The notes under the pieces: generated by a model
Database searches by the model: none
Seen by the model: only the letters and a program-made list of their open reading frames with translations
What the model was told of the DNA's origin: nothing
Made by a program: the position numbers and the translations under genes
Shown here: positions 1 to 7,028 of the stretch, one piece after another
How the letters are laid out: every line of letters begins with the position of its first letter
Position numbering within the stretch: the stretch's first letter is position 1
DNA from: Pseudomonas graminis
GTDB taxonomy: Bacteria > Pseudomonadota > Gammaproteobacteria > Pseudomonadales > Pseudomonadaceae
NCBI RefSeq assembly: GCF_900111735.1
Contig: NZ_FOHW01000009.1
Span: 62,001-126,000 of the forward strand
Reading direction: 5' to 3'
Length of the DNA: 64,000 nt

Positions 1-788
1 CCCCCTTGCCACGTCTGGTGATAAGCGAAAGCTTCACGAATCTTGAAGTTTGTATCAGTCAGCCACAGATCAAACATACGCACGCTGATTCCGGAGGTTG
101 ATGCGCCTTCATGGTCCGTCATCGTAAAGTACTGAGAGGTAAATGATCTGGGTGCTACCGGCGTGATCCTGATCGAACTGTTGAACAAGCCCCCATCATG
201 AACCGCTCCCCCCGCAGCCACCTCAGAGCTGTGGGTGTGAAAAACCCGCCCGGATGATTCCAGCGCCGCTGCGACTTTCAGCGCTTCAGCAGTGGTCACC
301 GACAGCCAAAGCTCGAACTCCTGTAACTGAATGGCGACCCCGTCAGGCGATATTACTTCTCTGGTTTTAAACGGTATGGTTTTGGTGTGCACGACAGCAG
401 GGAGGTTAGCCAGACCCTTGTCATCGCTTGCAATGTCGCCATGGCGCGCTTGATAGGACTCAGGCAGCACCGAGCCCTCCGGGAAATAGTCGTAATTCGG
501 GTTCCGTGTGTTGCTCACCGTCACCCCGTTCGACCAAGGCAGTCCGGTATTGTAATTAACCAGTTTGATATTCAACAAATCCTGGTTCGGCAGCGGTACC
601 ACTTCATTATCACTGTTGCGCGCCTCGACCAAAATCGTAATCGGGACTTGCTGGCGGCCATTGCGGTAGACCGTCGCGACCGTATTGTCTTCCGGTCGCT
701 GGAGGTACTGCACTTGAAACCAGCTCAAGGACGTCCAGCTGGATTGATTAACATCAGTGTTACCTGTTTCACGCGCGTTTGATTCCAT
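1..788 (-). CDS. Unknown protein, 3' end outside window (paralogue of the next gene)
   Basis: An open frame starts at an ATG at 788 behind a good AGGGAG ribosome site and runs off the left edge, showing about 262 residues. It begins MESNARETGNTDVNQSSW and has no signal peptide, membrane segment or cysteine motif; it looks like a soluble, beta-rich protein. A YRNGRQQV stretch near residue 42 matches YSNGRQQV in the following gene, and both have an early SSW motif, so the two are diverged copies. The gene lies 46 bp downstream of its paralogue on the same strand and is probably co-transcribed. I do not recognise the family. Base composition looks less GC-rich than the neighbours, which could mean transfer. 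Confidence 0.75.
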   Translation of the reverse strand, partial: MESNARETGNTDVNQSSWTSLSWFQVQYLQRPEDNTVATVYRNGRQQVPITILVEARNSDNEVVPLPNQDLLNIKLVNYNTGLPWSNGVTVSNTRNPNYDYFPEGSVLPESYQARHGDIASDDKGLANLPAVVHTKTIPFKTREVISPDGVAIQLQEFELWLSVTTAEALKVAAALESSGRVFHTHSSEVAAGGAVHDGGLFNSSIRITPVAPRSFTSQYFTMTDHEGASTSGISVRMFDLWLTDTNFKIREAFAYHQTWQG

Positions 789-834
789 GATGGTGACTCC
801 CTGATGAATGGCGGTCATTCCCTTAAGAAACGCG

Positions 835-1857
835 TTACCTGTCCATGAGCGTAAGGTTTACACGGTTATTGAAGCCGGTCGGTCCCATAAACATAATTTG
901 CAAGGCGTGAGCATTGCCGTTGGCGTCGATGGCGTCGATCTGGCACGGACCATTGTGAGACACGGCGCTGTTGTGGTTGTAGGGGATATTAATATCGCTC
1001 TGGAGAACCAGCGTAATCTTTCCAGGACTCACTCTACTGACCGAACTGACCCTGACGAACTGCGACCCGGCAGCTATCTCATCATCATATTTAAAATGGC
1101 TCTCGCCAGGCCCTGCATGACCGACATGAGAAGCATGTTGTTGGGTGTTCGCTCGGTCATCCCATTGAATCATGCCGCCAGGGTTCATACTGCCGGACAG
1201 GAAACTAAGGCCTCTGGGATGGAGCAGAAATTCGTAGACAAAGATCCCTGAGTTCTCGGTGCCCGACGTCAGGGTTTTGTCGAGCAAGTAATCGTCCTCG
1301 GCTGAAAAAACCTCGGGGCGCACCGCCGTCACTACGACAGATGAAACGAAGATGTAGTCAGTGGTGTAAACATCGCCTGTGTCCCTGGTTATTTGCGCGA
1401 ACATTTCTTTTATGCTGCCACCCGGCGCTTCGGTCATGACGTACAGCGGTTTGGTAAGTAAAGGGGGTGACGGTTCGGCAGTCCACAGCCTTTCGAACCA
1501 TTTGAGCAATTGTTGCCCCCGTCCCGCTTTGGCGATCAATCGCTTCGGGGGGGTGGGAACGGAAGCCCCTCCGGGTGTGTAGAAATCGTATTCATTGCGC
1601 ACATCGGAAAACCACCAGCCACGCGGCACTTGAACCCCTGGTAGCGGCACGAACGTACCGTTGTTATCGCGCTCGACAATACGCAGGCTTGCCAGTTCGG
1701 TGGCGGATATTTGTTGGTTGTTCTGAGAGCTGGCCTGTACCTTCAGTTCAAATTCAACCTGCTGCCGGCCATTGGAATACAGTTGCGTGGTGGCCGAGCC
1801 TGGTTCAATTGAAAAAACGGCGAGCCAACTCGAGGGGTTCGGAGCGGCGGAGTTCAT
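835..1857 (-). CDS. Unknown protein, 340 aa, paralogue of the preceding partial gene
   Basis: I chose the ATG at 1857 (MNSAAPNPSSW) over an in-frame ATG six codons upstream because AAGGA lies about 9 nt before it and because the paralogue starts in the same way. The protein has no signal peptide or transmembrane segment and no catalytic motif I can name. It shares the NGRQQV motif, the SSW near the N terminus and a VPLP motif with its neighbour. It is upstream of that gene and likely the first of a two-gene operon. The spacer before it contains a TTAACT-T-AGTTAA palindrome. Function unknown; a structural or surface-associated beta protein is only a guess. Confidence 0.75.
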   Translation of the reverse strand: MNSAAPNPSSWLAVFSIEPGSATTQLYSNGRQQVEFELKVQASSQNNQQISATELASLRIVERDNNGTFVPLPGVQVPRGWWFSDVRNEYDFYTPGGASVPTPPKRLIAKAGRGQQLLKWFERLWTAEPSPPLLTKPLYVMTEAPGGSIKEMFAQITRDTGDVYTTDYIFVSSVVVTAVRPEVFSAEDDYLLDKTLTSGTENSGIFVYEFLLHPRGLSFLSGSMNPGGMIQWDDRANTQQHASHVGHAGPGESHFKYDDEIAAGSQFVRVSSVSRVSPGKITLVLQSDINIPYNHNSAVSHNGPCQIDAIDANGNAHALQIMFMGPTGFNNRVNLTLMDR

Positions 1858-2176
1858 GTTTGCGATCCTTGTCATGTCTCATCGAGCGCTCACGCGGAAC
1901 AATGATTGCCTGGTGTTAACTTAGTTAAAGGCTAGTCCCCGGGCGACTTTCTTCAAGCGGGTTTATAGACTTTAATCGTGCGCGAAGGCAGCTTACTTAT
2001 CGCTAATCATCGTGTTTATCGCGGGGCGCAATAATGATTAGAGCAAAACGTTATTTGACGCTTGGTGCGTCATAGCCAACGTCGATGGCAGTGATTACCA
2101 AGGTTGATTTCCGTCGTCGAACCGCGCTCTTTAGAATTGCAGGTCTCAGCAATCAACACACCTTAGGGAGCAACTC
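1858..2176. other. Divergent intergenic region with two inverted repeats
   Basis: This 319-bp AT-richer spacer separates the unknown gene pair (leftwards) from dps (rightwards), so it must hold both promoters. A short palindrome TTAACT-T-AGTTAA lies at 1916-1928. An inverted repeat CTAATCAT / ATGATTAG (8-bp arms, 23-bp spacer) lies at 2003-2041. A small hairpin GACGC-TTGGT-GCGTC lies at 2057-2071. I cannot place a convincing -35/-10 pair. No gene seen. Confidence 0.6.
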
Positions 2177-2662
2177 ATGGCTATTGAAATCGGAATCAAC
2201 GAGCAGGACCGTGCGGAGATCGTTGAAGGACTGTCGCGGCTGCTTTCGGACACCTACGTGCTGTACCTGAAAACCCACAACTTCCACTGGAACGTCACCG
2301 GCCCGATGTTCCGCACGCTGCACCTGCTGTTCGAAGAGCAGTACACCGAACTGGCGACCGCAGTGGACTCCATCGCCGAACGCATCCGCGCTCTGGGCTT
2401 CCCGGCGCCCGGCACCTATTCCACTTACGCGCGTTTGTCGTCGATCAAGGAAGAGCCGGGCGTGCCGGCTGCCACTGACATGATCCAGCAACTGGTCGAA
2501 GGGCAGGAAGCGGTGGTACGAACTGCCCGCGAACTGTTCCCGCTGCTGGAGAAAGTCAGCGACGAGCCCACCGCAGACCTGCTGACCCAGCGCATGCAAG
2601 TCCACGAAAAAGCGGCGTGGATGCTGCGCTCGCTGCTGGAAGGTGACGGGTTCGTTGGGTGA
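2177..2662 (+). CDS. dps: Dps ferritin-like DNA-protection protein
   Basis: 161 aa, the usual length of a Dps subunit. Dps proteins form a hollow 12-mer in the cytoplasm that oxidises and stores Fe(II) and shields DNA in stationary phase and under peroxide stress. The helix carrying THNFHWNVTGP (about residues 33-43) and the DSIAERI segment (about 62-68) supply the His, Asp and Glu ligands of the inter-subunit ferroxidase centre. A strong AGGGAG ribosome site precedes the ATG. The protein closely resembles the P. aeruginosa Dps I remember, through to the C-terminal QVHEKAAWMLRSLL helix. It is a single gene followed by a REP cluster. Confidence 0.95.
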   Translation: MAIEIGINEQDRAEIVEGLSRLLSDTYVLYLKTHNFHWNVTGPMFRTLHLLFEEQYTELATAVDSIAERIRALGFPAPGTYSTYARLSSIKEEPGVPAATDMIQQLVEGQEAVVRTARELFPLLEKVSDEPTADLLTQRMQVHEKAAWMLRSLLEGDGFVG

Positions 2663-2686
2663 AAGATGCGTCGCGGTTGAAGGCTG

Positions 2687-2840
2687 ATTCCCGGCTGAAG
2701 CCGGTGCCACTGACACAGCGCGATCAATTGTGTGACTGCGATCATTGTGGGACCGGCTTTAGCCGGGAAGGCGCCAGAGGTCACACCGCAAGATTTGCAG
2801 TGGTCTCACCGGCCTCTTCCCGGCTAAAGCCAGTCCCACA
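2687..2840. repeat. REP cluster, family A (three units)
   Basis: Three copies of a palindromic element built on GGGACCGGCTTTAGCC: one reverse copy at 2687-2710, a forward copy at 2747-2770 and a reverse copy at 2815-2839. The last two face each other across about 45 bp and form a BIME-like inverted pair. It fills the converging space between dps and the MscS gene. Confidence 0.85.
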
Positions 2841-2855
2841 GAAGCGCCCCAATCA

Positions 2856-4286
2856 TCAGCGCTTCTGCAACCACCCCAGAAAATTGTTCTTCTTGATCAC
2901 CACCGGCTTACGCATCAGCACGTGCTGGGAGCCTTGCTGGCGCACCGCTTGCAATTTGTTCAATGCCGTCACGATTTCGACACGCTGTTCCATGGCCTGT
3001 CGCGTGGCGGCTTTGTCGATGCGGTAAACGACGCACGAGGTGAGGGCGGTGAAGCGCGCATGCGACGGCGTGTCGGCCAGCACGCTCTGCTCACCCATCA
3101 CCTCGCCGGGGCCCATGCGTCCGGCTTCCACCATCTCGTTCCCGTCCTTGACGCTCGCCGACACCACGCCGGTGGCGATCACCAGCAAACCGTCGGTGAT
3201 CTCATCGACTTCGATAATTGTCTGTCCGGCCGTGTATTCCTGCGCCACCATGCTCTGGGCCAGCTGATTCTTCTCCTCGGCAGTGCTGGTGCGGAACACC
3301 TTGACCCCATCGAGCAGCGCCCGGGGCCGGGACACGGCTTCAGCGGTGGTTTCCGATTGCCAGGCGATGCCCGCGGCTTCGAGGTGTCGATACGCCAGAT
3401 CGAACAGCAGATTGCGCACGTCGCTTTTATTGTTCAGGTCGCTGATGAAGCCGGTGACCGCATATTCGATGGTGGTCGGGCTGGTTTCCTTGACCACCGC
3501 GCGGGGTTTGGGCGTTTGCAACAGGGCGCTGCAACCCTGCAGCGCACGCTCCAGCGCATCGAGCACCCGGCGCGGGCGAATGTGCGGCGACATCATGATG
3601 TTGATCGACACCCCGTGAATATGGACCGGTCGGCTCAAATTGACGATCTTCGCCTTCGCCGCCACCGAATTGGGGATGACCACCATGGTGCCGACGCTCG
3701 TCAGCAGGTGCGTGGCGCGCCAGTCGATGTCCATGACCTTGCCTTCCATGCCGTCGATGGAGATCGAGTCATCGACCTGATACGGCTTGGTGGTGTTGAG
3801 GATGATCCCGGAGAACACGTCGCTCAGCGTGCTCTGCAAGGCCAGACCGACGATGATCGCCATCGCCCCTGATGTCGCCAGCAAACCCTTCACCGGCAGC
3901 TGCAGGACATAGCCCGCCGCCGCGACGATGGCGATGAGGAAGATCACCGCGCCAATCACTTCTTGCAGCAGCCGACCGCTGTGGCCGACGCGGCTGGTCA
4001 GCGCCAGCCCGAGCACCACGGTGAGAGTGCGCGCGGCGTAGATCCACCAGATGATCGCCAGCACCGTGGCGCCGAATTGCAGCGCGCTGTCATCGGGCCA
4101 GGCCGGCGCCTCCAGCGGACTCACGCCGGCGTTGATGATCACCAGACTGTAGGCGACGAATGCCGCCAGCCGCGTGGCGATGCGCACCAGCCGGTTGCGG
4201 TCGGCCAATAAGTGCCAGGCCAGCAGGTCGGCGAGCAGCAGGAGTAGGCTCCACGCCAGCGAATAATGGGGGACGACGGTCGACAT
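2856..4286 (-). CDS. MscS-family mechanosensitive channel with C-terminal cyclic-nucleotide-binding domain
   Basis: 476 aa. The N-terminal third has about five hydrophobic segments, the last being the glycine/alanine-rich pore helix (about residues 130-155). It is followed by the MscS beta domain, with the KPYQVDDSISIDG and VVIPNSV motifs. From about residue 330 a cNMP-binding (Crp-like) beta barrel follows, with GPGEVMGEQSVL as its phosphate-binding cassette. The first part fits a stretch-gated inner-membrane channel; the tail suggests ligand gating or modulation by a cyclic nucleotide, as in known bCNG channels, though the ligand cannot be read from sequence. Ribosome site weak. Single gene, converging on dps. 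Confidence 0.9.
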   Translation of the reverse strand: MSTVVPHYSLAWSLLLLLADLLAWHLLADRNRLVRIATRLAAFVAYSLVIINAGVSPLEAPAWPDDSALQFGATVLAIIWWIYAARTLTVVLGLALTSRVGHSGRLLQEVIGAVIFLIAIVAAAGYVLQLPVKGLLATSGAMAIIVGLALQSTLSDVFSGIILNTTKPYQVDDSISIDGMEGKVMDIDWRATHLLTSVGTMVVIPNSVAAKAKIVNLSRPVHIHGVSINIMMSPHIRPRRVLDALERALQGCSALLQTPKPRAVVKETSPTTIEYAVTGFISDLNNKSDVRNLLFDLAYRHLEAAGIAWQSETTAEAVSRPRALLDGVKVFRTSTAEEKNQLAQSMVAQEYTAGQTIIEVDEITDGLLVIATGVVSASVKDGNEMVEAGRMGPGEVMGEQSVLADTPSHARFTALTSCVVYRIDKAATRQAMEQRVEIVTALNKLQAVRQQGSQHVLMRKPVVIKKNNFLGWLQKR

Positions 4287-4621
4287 GGGAGATATCCGCA
4301 GGAAAAGTGCAGGGGCTAAGTGCTGAGGCTGGCTTGCCCGCGCGAAGGCGCGCGAACAATGTAGGCACGGCCATGATCGATGTCTATAACCGATGGAGCT
4401 TGGCTGGGGACGATCCGGGTATCAGCCTTTAGCGCTTGCCGCTCACGGCACACCCTCAAGGTCACTATCCCTACAGCTAATATCGGTGTCTGGTTTTAAC
4501 TGGTTAGATGAGCGCCTGTTAACAATGGATAGCTGCGCAGAACGTCATCCGGGATGAAACCACGCCCGGACGATGGTCGGCGAACCAGGGGCTGCGACTC
4601 CACTTCCAAGGACTGCATGAA
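4287..4621. other. Intergenic region, divergent promoters expected
   Basis: 335 bp between the leftward MscS gene and the rightward winged-helix regulator. I see no gene, REP or clear operator. AGGA about 12 nt before the regulator's ATG is the only element I can support. Confidence 0.4.
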
Positions 4622-6151
4622 ATGATAAGTCTCGGTCAGACGATGATCTCCCGCGAGCACAGAGACGTGTTCAAGGACGGCGTTGCCATGCGCATTGGCA
4701 CCCGCGCCTTCGATATTCTCGACGTGCTGCTCCGTCATCAAGGTCAGCTGGTGAGCAAGGAGCTGATCCTTCAGAGTGTCTGGCCGGACACCGTGGTTGA
4801 AGAGAACAACCTTCAAGTGCACATCTCCGCGCTGCGCAAGGCGTTGGGGGCGGACCGCGAGCAGATCCGCACTGTGCCCGGCCGTGGCTATGTGCTGCTG
4901 GGCGGGGAGAGCCTCGGACACGAAACCCGCCCGCCAGCCACGCTGCATGGCGTCAGTTGCAATCACCGACTGCCGGCCCGTGTCGCCTTGCTCGGGCGCC
5001 AGGCGTTGCTGGACGAGGTGAGCAGCACCCTGGCGGAGGGCTGCGCGCTGGTCACGCTGATCGGCCCGGGCGGTGTCGGTAAAACCGCGCTGGCCGCGGA
5101 GCTGGGGCAGACGCTGCTGGACGCCGGCAGCACCCCCGTGTATTTCGTGCCCCTGGCGCAGCTGCAATGCGCCGAGCTGCTGCTGGAGGCGTTTTCCAGC
5201 GCGATCGGCCTCGACTGCAGCGGCGGTGATCCTGATCTGCAAGGGCTGATCCGTTACCTGCAGCAGCAACCGGGGCTGATCATTCTGGACAACTGCGAGC
5301 ACCTGGTCGAAAGCGTCGCCAGCCTGCTGGAGGTGATCCTGCGTGGCGCGCCGGCGGTGCGCGCGGTGGCGACCAGTCGCGAGCCGTTGCGCATTGCCGG
5401 CGAGCGCAGCCTGCAAGTACCGCCCCTTGAGATTCCTGAACTAAACGCCTCCCGAGAAATTGTTCTGCGCAGTGCGTCGGCGCAATTGTTCCTGCGTCAG
5501 TGGCGTGCACTGGACAGCCATCTGGCGGCCGACGGCAATGCCGAGCTGGACGATTACAGCGTCGAGCTGGTGGGTGAAATCTGCCGTCGGCTTGATGGCA
5601 TGCCGCTGGCGCTGGAAATGGCCGCCGCCCGGGCCTGCGCTTTGGGGCTTTATCAATTGGTGGCGAGCCTCGACGACAGCCTGCACATGCTCTCGGCTTC
5701 ACTGCGTACCGCGCCACCGCGTCAGCAAACGCTGCAGGCTTCGCTGGCGTGGAGCCTGCGTTTGCTTGGTCGCGAAGAGCGCACAGTGCTGCGGCGGCTG
5801 GCCGAGCTGGACGGTCGCTTCACCCTGGAACGTGCGTGTGATGCCTTGCAATGCACCCGTTTGCCGCGCGCCTGCATCATGGACTCCATCGTGCGGCTGG
5901 CAACCAAGTCGCTGCTGATGGTCAGCGCACAGGGGCCTTTCCGTTTCTACCGGATGCTCGGCACCACCCGCGCCTGCCTGTTGACGGCCAGCGCCCACGA
6001 TACTTTGGCGACAACGGAGGTCAGCGCGCCCCGTGCGCAGGATTGCGACGTACCGTCGGCACTGGCGACGCTGCAAGGCATCAGGGCTGTGCCGCCCGGG
6101 CCCGACGGGTATCATGCGCGGCATCAGAGAGCACTGGCCATTAGCCGTTGA
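4622..6151 (+). CDS. Winged-helix transcriptional regulator fused to an NB-ARC-like ATPase, short form
   Basis: 509 aa. Residues 15-97 are an OmpR/PhoB-type winged helix ending in the typical TVPGRGYVLL. An ATPase module follows: Walker A GPGGVGKT at 148-155, Walker B LIILDNCEHL near 220, and the sensor-like ATSREPL. This is the STAND-like layout of the CadC/AfsR-type one-component regulators. Family members I know are usually 900 residues or more, with a C-terminal TPR region; here the protein stops soon after the helical domain, so the TPR sensor is missing. The next genes encode a response regulator and a sensor kinase on the same strand, suggesting one signalling unit. Confidence 0.85.
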   Translation: MISLGQTMISREHRDVFKDGVAMRIGTRAFDILDVLLRHQGQLVSKELILQSVWPDTVVEENNLQVHISALRKALGADREQIRTVPGRGYVLLGGESLGHETRPPATLHGVSCNHRLPARVALLGRQALLDEVSSTLAEGCALVTLIGPGGVGKTALAAELGQTLLDAGSTPVYFVPLAQLQCAELLLEAFSSAIGLDCSGGDPDLQGLIRYLQQQPGLIILDNCEHLVESVASLLEVILRGAPAVRAVATSREPLRIAGERSLQVPPLEIPELNASREIVLRSASAQLFLRQWRALDSHLAADGNAELDDYSVELVGEICRRLDGMPLALEMAAARACALGLYQLVASLDDSLHMLSASLRTAPPRQQTLQASLAWSLRLLGREERTVLRRLAELDGRFTLERACDALQCTRLPRACIMDSIVRLATKSLLMVSAQGPFRFYRMLGTTRACLLTASAHDTLATTEVSAPRAQDCDVPSALATLQGIRAVPPGPDGYHARHQRALAISR

Positions 6152-6214
6152 TCAGCCCGTTGCTGCAGCAGTTGATGCGCCCGTTACGGCGAGCCAACCC
6201 GTCATGAGCCTGTT

Positions 6215-6832
6215 ATGAGCGTGAATCCCAAGGTCTATGTGGTGGACGACGACGCTGCCATCCGCACTTCTTTGCAGCGCCTGTTGCATTCGGCGGACAT
6301 CGTCTGCGATGTGTTCGACAGCGCCCAGGCGTTTCTTGACCAACCGCTGAGCCAAGGGCCCATCTGCCTCTTGCTGGACGTCAATCTTGCCCAGGGCACC
6401 GGCTTCGATCTGCAGCAGACCCTGACGGATCGCGGCCAGACCTTCCCGATCATTTTCATGACCGGCTACGGCACCATCGCCATGTCCGTGCGCGCCATCA
6501 AAGCCGGCGCCCGCGAGTTTCTGACCAAACCCTTCGAGCCGGAGCAGTTGCTGGATCTGGTGCGCGAAGCACTGGTCAGCGACGCGACGCGCATGGACGA
6601 GCGCCGCCTGACCGCCTGCGTCAAAGCACGTTTCGACAGCCTCACACCGAGGGAGCGGCAAGCCATGGCACTGCTGATTACCGGCAAGATGAATAAACAG
6701 ATTGCCGCGGAACTGGGCACCAGCGAGGTGACTGCCAAGGTGCATAAAAGGCACGTCCTGACGAAGATGGATGCGCGCAATGTCATTGAGCTGCTGAAGC
6801 TGAGCGACCGGCTGGGTTGTCTGGCGAAATGA
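6215..6832 (+). CDS. FixJ/NarL-type two-component response regulator
   Basis: 205 aa. The receiver domain has the acidic cluster DDD at 11-13, the phospho-acceptor Asp55 in LLLDV, Thr83 and Lys105. A LuxR-type helix-turn-helix occupies about residues 142-195 (LTPRERQAM...IAAELGTSEVTAKVHK). The layout is that of the FixJ/TmoT group, cytoplasmic DNA-binding regulators switched on by a partner histidine kinase. It begins 63 bp after the winged-helix regulator and precedes the histidine kinase at 7029, its most likely partner. The ribosome site is weak. Target genes unknown. Confidence 0.92.
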   Translation: MSVNPKVYVVDDDAAIRTSLQRLLHSADIVCDVFDSAQAFLDQPLSQGPICLLLDVNLAQGTGFDLQQTLTDRGQTFPIIFMTGYGTIAMSVRAIKAGAREFLTKPFEPEQLLDLVREALVSDATRMDERRLTACVKARFDSLTPRERQAMALLITGKMNKQIAAELGTSEVTAKVHKRHVLTKMDARNVIELLKLSDRLGCLAK

Positions 6833-6857
6833 CCCCCGGGGGTATGCAGCGCTTTTA

Positions 6858-6993
6858 GTGGGACCGGCTTTAGCCGGGAATACGCCGGCATGGGCAACCT
6901 CAGATGTGCGGTGTGACGTCCGACACTTTCCCGGCTGAAGCCGGTCCTACTGGGACCTGCGTTGTTTTTGTAGGACTGGCTTTAGCCGGGAAA
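6858..6993. repeat. REP cluster, family A (three units)
   Basis: Forward unit at 6858-6881, reverse unit at 6927-6950 and another forward unit at 6970-6993, all variants of GGGACCGGCTTTAGCC. They sit between the response regulator and histidine kinase genes; their hairpins could weaken read-through or stabilise the upstream message. Confidence 0.85.
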
Positions 6994-7028
6994 TCGCACG
7001 CCGCACAGAATTCCAGTAAAGGGTTTTC

